7,195 bases of DNA from Actinomycetes bacterium (GCA_021790855.1 JAJYFP010000035.1:1-7195); one strand, 5' to 3'; shown: positions 1 through 6,113, counted from the first letter of the stretch. Numbers and translations are program-made. The notes: generated by a model not told the origin, from the sequence alone.

Positions 1-2
1 CT

Positions 3-125
3 AAGAATATAATCTCAACCGCCGTAGGACATACGGTCTTTAGACGTGGAGGGATATCGCACGCTGCGTCTAACAAGACACAGCACAGCGACCCGATGAA
101 ACGTCAACCAACCAGGGTCGCATGA
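3..125 (+). CDS. tnpB: TnpB/OrfB transposon-associated protein, C-terminal end only
   Basis: The window opens inside this gene. The frame from base 3 to the TGA at 123-125 gives about 40 residues beginning KNIISTAVGHTV and ending DPMKRQPTRVA. This matches the usual tail of IS200/IS605 and IS1341 TnpB proteins, where the last catalytic Asp of the RuvC-like domain lies in a DxNAAKNI motif followed by a GHTV-like stretch and a basic 'MKxxP' end. The Asp and the zinc ribbon would lie just upstream, outside the window. TnpB is an RNA-guided DNA endonuclease that helps keep the element at its donor site. Whether the full gene is intact cannot be judged. The assignment rests on recognising the tail and on the right-end hairpin that follows directly. 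Confidence 0.75.
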   Translation, partial: KNIISTAVGHTVFRRGGISHAASNKTQHSDPMKRQPTRVA

Positions 126-186
126 GCGACTTTGGGAGCCTCGTCCCTAAGGGCGGGGTGGATGTCACTGAGGATTGACCCGATAT
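60..186 (+). ncRNA. Putative TnpB guide RNA (omega/reRNA) 3' part with guide
   Basis: In this family the guide RNA is made from the 3' part of tnpB and the right end, and the guide is the ~16-20 bases just past the element's end. The right-end hairpin and GGATGTCA terminus are present here, so a guide would start near base 167-168 and cover roughly to 186. The 5' boundary given is arbitrary, because scaffold length varies. Presence is inferred from the element's architecture. No expression evidence can be seen. Confidence 0.4.
139..158 (+). repeat. Subterminal hairpin of the IS right end
   Basis: An 8-bp imperfect stem (139-146 with 151-158) closes a 4-base loop (147-150). All eight positions pair if two T-G wobbles are allowed (141/156 and 144/153). 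It is the DNA hairpin expected for TnpA recognition and also the last stem of a TnpB guide RNA scaffold. A Rho-independent terminator is less likely, because no T-run follows. Confidence 0.75.
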
Positions 187-246
187 TTCGTCGAATTTGA
201 GTGAGGTGTGTTCACAAGTGTTTCATAGGCATGGCTGATAAGAGGA

Positions 247-289
247 GTTGCCAGAGAGGGGATTGAGTCTGAAAATCCGAAGGGGCAAC
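247..289 (+). repeat. Two-tier inverted repeat (possible hairpin)
   Basis: GTTGCC (247-252) is complementary to GGCAAC (284-289), and inside it GGATT (260-264) is complementary to AATCC (274-278). The two stems are separated by internal loops of 7 and 5 bases, and the terminal loop is 9 bases. No T-run follows, so it is not a standard terminator. Function is unknown. Confidence 0.45.
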
Positions 290-331
290 GTTGCTGATGG
301 AATCCCAGACTCCAAGAGTTCTATGGAGTAG

Positions 332-359
332 TTCAAAAAGCTTGAGTAGGAAATATAAA
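332..359 (+). promoter_or_regulatory. Candidate sigma70-type promoter for ppdK
   Basis: TTCAAA (332-337; 4 of 6 to TTGACA) and TATAAA (354-359; 5 of 6 to TATAAT) are separated by 16 bases. Transcription would start near 366, leaving a leader of about 190 bases before the ppdK GTG. The region is AT-rich, so a chance match is possible. Confidence 0.3.
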
Positions 360-424
360 TTGCGGTGAGTTTTAAATGGATCGTTGGTATGTTGCGACAT
401 ATCTATTGCTAGTTGGAGGATGAT

Positions 425-483
425 TTATCAGAGCAATATATGGAGAGTTTTTAGTAGTCGCAACTTATGCACTACTCTGATAA
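425..483 (+). repeat. Inverted repeat with nested hairpin in the ppdK leader
   Basis: TTATCAGAG (425-433) and CTCTGATAA (475-483) are perfectly complementary over 9 bp across 41 bases. Inside, AGTAGT (453-458) pairs with ACTACT (471-476), and the adjoining GC (460-461) pairs with GC (469-470) after one bulged base. The two stems share bases 475-476, so they can co-exist only if one is shortened. A second TTAGTAGT at 502-509 could compete for the same ACTACT. Confidence 0.45.
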
Positions 484-544
484 CATTTAGAGGTTCACGA
501 ATTAGTAGTTGTAAGGCTAGCTGTGGATCAGCGCGCTGTCTTTT

Positions 545-550
545 GAGGAG
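545..550 (+). promoter_or_regulatory. Ribosome binding site of ppdK
   Basis: GAGGAG lies five bases upstream of the GTG at 556. It supports the GTG over the in-frame ATG at 601, which would remove conserved N-terminal residues. Confidence 0.75.
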
Positions 551-555
551 CTTGA

Positions 556-3177
556 GTGAAATTTATCTATTCCTTTGACTTCCACCATGAAAGGGCCCCT
601 ATGGAGATGAAGGATCTTCTTGGTGGCAAGGGAGCCAACCTCGCGGAGATGACCTCCGTGTTGAAGTTGCCGGTACCTCATGGATTTACTATAACTACGG
701 ATGCGTGTCGAAGTTTCTTGAAGCTTGGTTGGCCAGAGACGTTGGACCAAGAGTTGGATCTAGCCCTCAAAGACCTGGAGTTAAAGATGGGTCGGACGCT
801 TGGAGATTCTAAAGATCCTCTCTTGGTGTCAGTACGTTCTGGGGCTAAGTTTTCCATGCCGGGAATGATGGACACGGTATTGAACTTGGGTCTCAACGAC
901 AAGAGCGTTGAAGCCCTGGCGCGGGCGACGTCGGACGAGCGGTTTGCTTATGATTCGTACCGTCGTTTTATCCAGATGTATGCACGTATAGTGCTGGACC
1001 TTGATCCGTCCTTGCTCGATACAGTCTTTGAAGAGGCAAAAGCTAAAGTTGGCGCTTCTTCAGACGCGGAACTTGATGCCGATGTACTCAAGTCTCTGAT
1101 CGTTATCTTCAAGGAGATTATTACAAAACAAACATCCAAGGCGTTCCCGGCTGACCCAATCGAACAGCTGAGGGGAGCTATCGCTGCCGTGTTTAAGTCG
1201 TGGAACGGTGATCGGGCCAAGGCATATCGCCAACGCGAGAGCATCCCTGATGATCTTGGTACTGCTGTGAACATCCAAGCAATGGTATTTGGAAATCGGG
1301 ATAGCAACTCTGGCACCGGTGTTGGTTTTACAAGAGACCCATCGTCAGGAAAAAAGGGCGTCTACGGTGATTTTTTGGTCAATGCCCAAGGCGAAGATGT
1401 TGTAGCTGGAATACGCAATACAGAACATTTGATAGCGCTAAAGGACAGGTTCCCTTCGGTATTTGACCAACTGATTGAGATCTTTCATCGTCTTGAGAGT
1501 CACTACCGAGATATGTGTGACGTCGAGTTTACCATTGAACAGGGCAAGCTCTGGATGCTCCAGACTCGAGTTGGAAAACGAACTGGAGTGGCGGCTTTGA
1601 AGATGGCTGTCGATATGGCTACAGACGATTGGATTAGGTTGGACAAAAAAGAGGCGGTACTTCGTATAAATGGAGACCATTTAGATCAAGTCCTCCACCC
1701 CCAGTTCTCCGACGAGAAATACACTGTTTTAACCAAAGGACTTGGAGCCTCGCCAGGAGCGGCGGTTGGAAAGGTCTACTTCTCTTCATACGACGCAGTT
1801 CTTAGGGCTCAACACGGTGAAAAGGTGATATTGGTCAGAAAAGAGACCTCTCCTGACGATGTCCAAGGCATGTTGGCGGCACAAGGAGTTCTAACCGCAA
1901 GAGGTGGCCTTGTTTCCCACGCGGCAGTTGTAGCAAGAGGATGGGGCAAACCTGCTGTAGTTGGAGCCGAGGCCATAAAGATATCTGAGCACTCCTTTAG
2001 CGTTGGATCTGTGAGTGTCAGCGAAGGTGACATTATATCTATCGACGGTAGTACTGGCGAGGTGGTTCTTGGAGCGGTTCGATTAAGTGCTGCAGAACCA
2101 ACCTCTGAGTTCAATACGATCTTGGAGTGGGCTGATGAGATTAGACGCCCCCACCTTTTGGTTAGAGCGAACGCTGATAACGGAGAAGACGCCTCCGTCG
2201 CGGCTTTGTTTGGGGCGGAAGGCATTGGACTGTGTAGAACCGAGCACATGTTCTTACGAGAAGATCGACTTCCAATTGTACGTAAGATGATTCTTGCTGA
2301 TAACGATGAAGAAGAAGCAGAAGCGCTCGAAGAGTTAAGGGTGGCACAGCGGGACGATTTTTTGGAGATCCTGAGCGCTATGAATGGACTCCCAGTTACC
2401 GTTAGACTTTTGGATCCTCCTCTTCATGAATTCTTACCTGACATCGAGCATCTTTTGGTCAAACAGGCGGTGGAGGGTCTGTCTCAGCAGGAACAAGCTT
2501 TGTTGGACGCTGCCCGCTCATGGCACGAAGTGAATCCGATGTTAGGTATCCGTGGTGTGCGTTTGGGAGTTTTAAAGCCGGGCCTGTACGCAATGCAGGT
2601 AAGAGCATTGGTGCAAGCGGCTGAGCTTCTGCTTCATAATGGCGGAATACCAAAGGTTGAGATCATGATTCCACTCGTCGTGAGTAGAGAAGAGCTTCAA
2701 CTTGCCAGGTCCTGGGTCGAAGAGACCATCGAAGAACTTCAAGTCAAGGATCTAGACATAACGATTGGTACTATGATTGAGACTCCAAGAGCTGCGTTAA
2801 GGGCATATGAGATCGCTGAGTTCGCTGATTTTTTCTCTTTTGGAACCAATGACTTGACTCAGATGACCTTTGGGTTCTCGCGTGACGACGTCGAAGGCAA
2901 GTTAATGAATACGTATATCGAGCAGGGATTGCTACAAGTCAATCCTTTCAAGGTGGTGGATCCTGACGGAGTAGGGGAACTTGTGCGCTTGGGGATCGAG
3001 AGAGGGCGTGAGCTCAAACCTGAACTGAAAGTTGGAGTGTGCGGAGAACATGGAGGTGATCCAACCTCTATCGATACCTTTTACAAGGCCGGAGTGAACT
3101 ACGTTAGTTGTTCGCCGTATCGCGTTCCAATAGCCCGTTTGGCGGCGGCTCATGCCGTACTGAAGAATCAAAAATGA
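556..3177 (+). CDS. ppdK: Pyruvate, phosphate dikinase
   Basis: Catalyses reversible conversion of pyruvate, ATP and phosphate to PEP, AMP and pyrophosphate in the cytoplasm. The 873 residues match the family length, and numbering is almost identical to Clostridium symbiosum PPDK. The N-terminal ATP-grasp part (about 1-340) has K25 in the GGKGANL motif, R94, and D322/E324/Q336. The swivelling phosphohistidine domain (about 390-505) has H455 in GGLVSHAAVVARG. The C-terminal PEP/pyruvate barrel (about 530-873) has R561, R617, E742 in MIETPRAA, N765 in FGTND, and C829 in GVCGEHGGDP. All key catalytic residues are intact. The odd point is V453: the Thr two residues before the catalytic His, which PPDK regulatory protein phosphorylates, is missing. 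Start is GTG with a good GAGGAG site; stop is TGA. It stands alone on its strand, converging on the regulator gene. Confidence 0.98.
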   Translation: MKFIYSFDFHHERAPMEMKDLLGGKGANLAEMTSVLKLPVPHGFTITTDACRSFLKLGWPETLDQELDLALKDLELKMGRTLGDSKDPLLVSVRSGAKFSMPGMMDTVLNLGLNDKSVEALARATSDERFAYDSYRRFIQMYARIVLDLDPSLLDTVFEEAKAKVGASSDAELDADVLKSLIVIFKEIITKQTSKAFPADPIEQLRGAIAAVFKSWNGDRAKAYRQRESIPDDLGTAVNIQAMVFGNRDSNSGTGVGFTRDPSSGKKGVYGDFLVNAQGEDVVAGIRNTEHLIALKDRFPSVFDQLIEIFHRLESHYRDMCDVEFTIEQGKLWMLQTRVGKRTGVAALKMAVDMATDDWIRLDKKEAVLRINGDHLDQVLHPQFSDEKYTVLTKGLGASPGAAVGKVYFSSYDAVLRAQHGEKVILVRKETSPDDVQGMLAAQGVLTARGGLVSHAAVVARGWGKPAVVGAEAIKISEHSFSVGSVSVSEGDIISIDGSTGEVVLGAVRLSAAEPTSEFNTILEWADEIRRPHLLVRANADNGEDASVAALFGAEGIGLCRTEHMFLREDRLPIVRKMILADNDEEEAEALEELRVAQRDDFLEILSAMNGLPVTVRLLDPPLHEFLPDIEHLLVKQAVEGLSQQEQALLDAARSWHEVNPMLGIRGVRLGVLKPGLYAMQVRALVQAAELLLHNGGIPKVEIMIPLVVSREELQLARSWVEETIEELQVKDLDITIGTMIETPRAALRAYEIAEFADFFSFGTNDLTQMTFGFSRDDVEGKLMNTYIEQGLLQVNPFKVVDPDGVGELVRLGIERGRELKPELKVGVCGEHGGDPTSIDTFYKAGVNYVSCSPYRVPIARLAAAHAVLKNQK

Positions 3178-3192
3178 TTGGCGCCTCAGGTG

Positions 3193-3957
3193 TTAATCCT
3201 TCTTGGTCAGGGTGTCTACGGACTCCAAGAGATCCCGCAGTTTAGTCCCCATGCCTCCTCTGAGGTGTGCTATGTTATGTTGATCAAGGATGCGCTCAAT
3301 TGACTGAGCAGACGTCATCGCCTCTGGATTGGTCAAAGTCAACACGACTAGAGTTGCTCCAACGTCCTTAGAAATCTTTACAAGGTCCTCTGCGGGAATC
3401 TGAGCTCCTAGGTGGTGGGTTATCCACCTGTTGTTGCGCAGAGCTGCTGTCGCCATTATGGACGGAAGGGAGTGCTCATCTCCAGGGGGCGTAGCGACCA
3501 CTACTACACCTTTTGGCCTTCCCACCGGACTAAACATGAGATTGGCTAGCGAACGTTCGATAATTGCCGATGCTCTATGCTCTTCGGCTATAGTGAGAGT
3601 CCGATTAACCCATCGTTCGCCAATCTCTTTAAGAACGGGACTTAGGAGTTGCTCGCATATATCGACTATAGATACTTTCCCATCAGCAAGTCTTTGAATC
3701 TTTGCTCGAGCGGCTGACTCTTCACCTCGTAAGAGGTGATTGAGCAACTTTTCTTGTTGCACTCTCCAATCCCTGACGTGCATCATCTCGGGCGGAGGTG
3801 ATGGCTCGGATCTTTCGTTAATTAGACGGCGTAGATCTGATTCATTCACGTTATACACGGTGCCTATTTTCTCCGCGTGGAGTCTTCCTGCTCTCACCCA
3901 CTGATAGGCAGTCTGGTAGTGCACGCCTAATTGGTTGGCGGCATCTTTTAATTCCAT
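3193..3957 (-). CDS. CarH-like adenosylcobalamin-binding transcriptional regulator
   Basis: 254 residues. An N-terminal helix-turn-helix (about 1-47) is closer to the short excisionase/HTH_17 type than to a full MerR domain. A Pro-rich linker (about 50-57) leads to a four-helix cobalamin cap (about 65-142) and a Rossmann-like B12-binding domain (about 148-250). The cap has W116, then nine residues, then E126-H127: the W-x9-EH signature of CarH-type AdoCbl photoreceptors. H162 in GDEHSLP is the likely lower cobalt ligand, and a GGMG stretch at 234-237 completes the B12 site. All four correspond to Thermus CarH W131, E141, H142 and H177 with a constant offset of 15. V117 replaces His132 and P165 replaces the Gly of the usual E/DxHxxG. 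Start ATG has AAGGTG (3962-3967, reverse strand) upstream. It likely represses in the dark or with B12, perhaps its own promoter; the target is unknown. Confidence 0.85.
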   Translation of the reverse strand: MELKDAANQLGVHYQTAYQWVRAGRLHAEKIGTVYNVNESDLRRLINERSEPSPPPEMMHVRDWRVQQEKLLNHLLRGEESAARAKIQRLADGKVSIVDICEQLLSPVLKEIGERWVNRTLTIAEEHRASAIIERSLANLMFSPVGRPKGVVVVATPPGDEHSLPSIMATAALRNNRWITHHLGAQIPAEDLVKISKDVGATLVVLTLTNPEAMTSAQSIERILDQHNIAHLRGGMGTKLRDLLESVDTLTKKD

Positions 3958-3961
3958 GCAA

Positions 3962-3967
3962 CACCTT
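3962..3967 (-). promoter_or_regulatory. Ribosome binding site of the CarH-like regulator
   Basis: On the reverse strand AAGGTG precedes the ATG by four bases. It supports the ATG at 3957, which also places the HTH right at the N-terminus as expected for this type of domain. Confidence 0.6.
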
Positions 3968-3994
3968 TTGTACGTAGAGTTCGATCCCTATAAT
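3966..3994 (+). promoter_or_regulatory. Possible distal promoter toward dnaG
   Basis: A perfect TATAAT at 3989-3994 has only a poor -35 (TTTTGT at 3966-3971, 17-base spacer; or TTGTAC at 3968-3973, 15-base spacer). It would give a leader of about 300 bases for dnaG, and it lies just upstream of the regulator's start on the other strand, so binding there could affect both genes. Confidence 0.25.
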
Positions 3995-4064
3995 GGTATT
4001 GGTAACTCAACTACTCCTATGTTATCTCTGTATTTGGGAATCTCTCGATCCACCGTTTGCGTTC

Positions 4065-4087
4065 TGGGAAAAATGATCAGGAACTGG
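4065..4087 (+). repeat. Composite direct repeat, copy 1
   Basis: TGGGAAA (4065-4071), eight bases, then GGAACTGG (4080-4087). The same two blocks in the same order recur at 4159-4179 with a six-base gap. Could be a protein binding site; no known motif was recognised. Confidence 0.4.
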
Positions 4088-4158
4088 TGAGACTTTATAG
4101 CCAGCGGTTTCTGCATTTCCAAAACGATGAGAGAGTGGACGAGCGGACACGGTCGACT

Positions 4159-4179
4159 TGGGAAAGGTTTTGGAACTGG
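4159..4179 (+). repeat. Composite direct repeat, copy 2
   Basis: TGGGAAA (4159-4165), six bases, then GGAACTGG (4172-4179). It lies about 93 bases downstream of copy 1, close to nine helical turns, and about 60 bases upstream of the candidate dnaG -35 element. Confidence 0.4.
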
Positions 4180-4238
4180 ACTTGATTAGGGGTTTTGTAG
4201 CTAGGTTCTCAAGGTGTTTCGATAGCCTGAGGCAGACA

Positions 4239-4267
4239 TTGACGTAATTACCTTTTGGGTCTATCTG
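4239..4267 (+). promoter_or_regulatory. Candidate promoter of dnaG-sigma
   Basis: TTGACG (4239-4244; 5 of 6 to TTGACA) is followed after 17 bases by TATCTG (4262-4267; 3 of 6 to TATAAT). The predicted start near 4274 leaves a leader of about 34 bases before the dnaG ATG, a plausible distance. Confidence 0.35.
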
Positions 4268-4307
4268 GATTTTAATGGCTGTTTAGGTACTAAGATTTCA
4301 GAGCACG

Positions 4308-6113
4308 ATGGCTTATTCAGACGATGACAAGGAGAGAGTTCTTAGTGCCACCGATATTGTTGCTTTGGTGGGTGAACAAGTTCCTCTTCGTCGAGTGGGA
4401 CGACGTTTCGTAGGACTCTGCCCCTTTCACTCTGAAGGCACTCCTTCGTTGTCTGTCAATCCTGAGCAGGGGTTATATTACTGTTTTGGCTGCCACGCAT
4501 CGGGTGACGCCATCTCCTTTGTAATGAATACCCTAAAGGTAGATTTTCAAGATGCACTGGAGCATCTAGCTAGAAGAAGTGGCATTGAACTTTCGAAGAG
4601 CCATGGAGACTTTAGTGTTTCCAAGAGTAAGCGAGAGGTCCACCTAGCTCTGCTTGCCAGAGCGAGGGATTGGTATCGTGAAAACCTTGAAGATCCTGTA
4701 AGAGGCCAAGATGCGAGGGAGTACCTGAAGTCGCGGAATATGTCTTTTGATGCAGTCAAGCACTTCCAAGTGGGATGGGCACCAGAGGAACCGGATCTAC
4801 TGCGCAAGGAGCTTGGAGCTACCGAAGAGGATTTCATTGAAGTCGGTCTTGGATATAGAGACGATCGTAGTGTCGTTCGAGATCACTTTAGAGGTCGAGT
4901 GATGTTTCCAATTACAGATACCACTGGGCGAGTAGTAGCGTTTGGAGGTCGAATACTTCCGGAACTAGCCACAAAAAGTAGCTACGATCTTCCGAAATAT
5001 AAGAACTCTCCTGAAACCTACCTTTACCACAAAAGGCGTGTTCTATATGGGTTGGATCAGGGGAGAGCCAAGATAGTTCAGTTAAATGAAGTGGTGGTAT
5101 GCGAAGGTTACACTGACGTCATTGGATTTTGGCAATCTGGAGTTGAAAACGCTGTTGCCACCTGTGGTACAGCCCTATCTGACGAACATTTTGAACGTCT
5201 TAAAAACTTTGCTAAGCGAATTGTACTGTCGTTCGATGCTGACGGGGCTGGACAAAGCGCGGCTGAGAAACTTTACAAGTTTGAACAAAACTTCAGTCTT
5301 CAGATCTACGTGGCAAAAATTCCTTTGGGCAAGGACCCTGCTGAGGTTGCAAAAGAAAATCCGGACCTTCTTCCTAAAATGGTGGCGGAGGCCGAGCCTT
5401 ACTTGCGTTTTCGACTTTCAAGACTTTTCGAAAACTCCGAGATGGATACTTCCGAGAAACGAGCGAAGGTTGCAGAGACAGCACTGACGATGCTGATAGA
5501 GCACCCGTCTCCGTTGGTTAGGTCGGAGTACTTAGGATTGGTTGCCGATGCCACCAAGATCAGTTTCTCGGAACTTAAAAGTCAAATCGAACGACGTTCT
5601 AAGACATATCGTAGAACGTCGCTGTCACATTCAGCTACAAGGCCTTCACGCATTGTAACTGAAGGTGACAGAGCGGCCGTTGAAACGCTCAGACATCTAG
5701 TGAATGACCCGATGGAGCTTTCGGGAATTATCTCACCTACACTTTTTCGCATATCTGAATTTTCATCATTGGCACAACTGGCGAGCGAGTGTACGTCAGT
5801 TACCGAAGTTGCGTCGAAAGTCCAAACCGGCTCTAAAGAGTCATCCGATCTTTTTTTCCGCCTAGTTGCTGACCCACCTACCACAGAGGTGTTAGATGTG
5901 CTCTCAACTTTCGTCTCAAGAGAAGTTCTTTATGAGTTAGAAGTAATAACACAACGACTTAGGAGGGGCGAAGCAAGTGGAGATCTTTTGGAACTATCTA
6001 AACAGATCGCGGATGCCAGAAGATTGGTGGAATCGATAGGTCGCGGAGAGGAAGTGGCTGGTAATACAGGCGAATTGATTGCCTGGTTGCTAGAGGTGAG
6101 AACTTCCAAGTAG
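4308..6113 (+). CDS. dnaG: DNA primase
   Basis: Makes the short RNA primers for DNA replication at the fork, with DnaB helicase. 601 residues, within the normal range. The N-terminal CHC2 zinc finger has ligands C38, H41, C59 and C62 (CPFH ... CFGC). The RNA polymerase-like core includes the FRGRVMFPI and PKYKNSPET motifs (about 196-246). The TOPRIM active site has E266 in CEGYTDV and D310/D312 in FDADGAG, the metal-binding acidic residues. The C-terminal ~150 residues are helical and less conserved, as expected for the helicase-binding domain. The usual Lys in the EKTPSF motif after the zinc His is Gly (G44). The ATG start fits the family N-terminus, though no strong ribosome site is visible before it. 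It precedes the sigma factor gene by 37 bases in what is probably one operon. Confidence 0.97.
   Translation: MAYSDDDKERVLSATDIVALVGEQVPLRRVGRRFVGLCPFHSEGTPSLSVNPEQGLYYCFGCHASGDAISFVMNTLKVDFQDALEHLARRSGIELSKSHGDFSVSKSKREVHLALLARARDWYRENLEDPVRGQDAREYLKSRNMSFDAVKHFQVGWAPEEPDLLRKELGATEEDFIEVGLGYRDDRSVVRDHFRGRVMFPITDTTGRVVAFGGRILPELATKSSYDLPKYKNSPETYLYHKRRVLYGLDQGRAKIVQLNEVVVCEGYTDVIGFWQSGVENAVATCGTALSDEHFERLKNFAKRIVLSFDADGAGQSAAEKLYKFEQNFSLQIYVAKIPLGKDPAEVAKENPDLLPKMVAEAEPYLRFRLSRLFENSEMDTSEKRAKVAETALTMLIEHPSPLVRSEYLGLVADATKISFSELKSQIERRSKTYRRTSLSHSATRPSRIVTEGDRAAVETLRHLVNDPMELSGIISPTLFRISEFSSLAQLASECTSVTEVASKVQTGSKESSDLFFRLVADPPTTEVLDVLSTFVSREVLYELEVITQRLRRGEASGDLLELSKQIADARRLVESIGRGEEVAGNTGELIAWLLEVRTSK

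Larger units (their letters stand above)
1..167 (+). mobile_element. Right end of an IS200/IS605-family (IS1341-like) element
   Basis: After the tnpB stop codon a hairpin lies at 139-158: CCTCGTCC (139-146) pairs with GGGCGGGG (151-158) around the loop CTAA, giving 8 pairs including two G-T wobbles. It is followed by TGGATGTCA (159-167). This arrangement of short GC-rich imperfect hairpin and then GGATGTCA is typical of right ends in this family, where TnpA recognises the subterminal hairpin as single-stranded DNA. The exact junction is uncertain by a few bases. No target-site duplication is expected in this family, and the left end is outside the window. Confidence 0.7.
170..555. other. Non-coding stretch between the IS end and ppdK, rich in inverted repeats
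   Basis: No convincing gene is seen: the small open frames on either strand have no recognisable motifs or ribosome sites. The region holds a two-tier hairpin at 247-289, a candidate promoter at 332-359, a 9-bp inverted repeat at 425-433/475-483 with nested AGTAGT/ACTACT pairing, a partial direct repeat TTAGTAGT (451-458 and 502-509), and a 10-bp palindrome CAGCGCGCTG at 529-538 that ends seven bases before the ppdK ribosome site. Most or all of the last ~190 bases could be ppdK 5' leader. Confidence 0.6.
3958..4307. other. Divergent intergenic region between the regulator and dnaG
   Basis: 350 bases without a credible gene, carrying the 5' flanks of both the minus-strand regulator and the dnaG-sigma cluster. 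Seen in it are a perfect TATAAT at 3989-3994 (+ strand), a TTGACG element at 4239-4244 near dnaG, and a composite direct repeat (TGGGAAA then GGAACTGG) at 4065-4087 and 4159-4179. TCGATCC also occurs twice (3981-3987, 4045-4051). No good -35/-10 pair was found for the regulator on the minus strand, and no 11-bp tandem repeats like those of known CarH operators were obvious. Confidence 0.6.

Noticed and set aside
128..138. CGACTTTGGGA at 128-138 and again at 6135-6145 before the sigma gene
   Set aside because: An 11-base match between an IS end and an unrelated intergenic site, with no further similarity around it. The second copy simply contains the sigma gene's weak ribosome site.
161..171. 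GATGTCACTG as part of a cobalamin riboswitch B12 box
   Set aside because: It matches only a few bases of GCCACTG, the rest of the conserved core is absent, and the sequence is better explained as the IS right end.
308..317. ACTCCAAGAG occurring near 310, 2784 and 3221
   Set aside because: Two copies fall inside coding sequence on opposite strands with ordinary codons, and the flanks do not match. No repeat family is supported.
212..400. Small minus-strand open frame upstream of ppdK, and a plus-strand one at 384-578
   Set aside because: No recognisable motif and no good ribosome site; the plus-strand frame runs into the ppdK start. The DNA here is better explained as non-coding leader with inverted repeats.
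3419..3428. A DnaA-box-like sequence, TTATCCACC, near dnaG
   Set aside because: It is one mismatch from the consensus and a single copy, lies inside the regulator's coding sequence (codons for Arg-Trp-Ile), and no cluster or AT-rich unwinding region accompanies it.
3410..3429. AGGTGG/CCACCT hairpin within the regulator gene
   Set aside because: A 6-bp stem in coding sequence explained by its His-His and Arg-Trp codons. No T-run and no position that suggests control.
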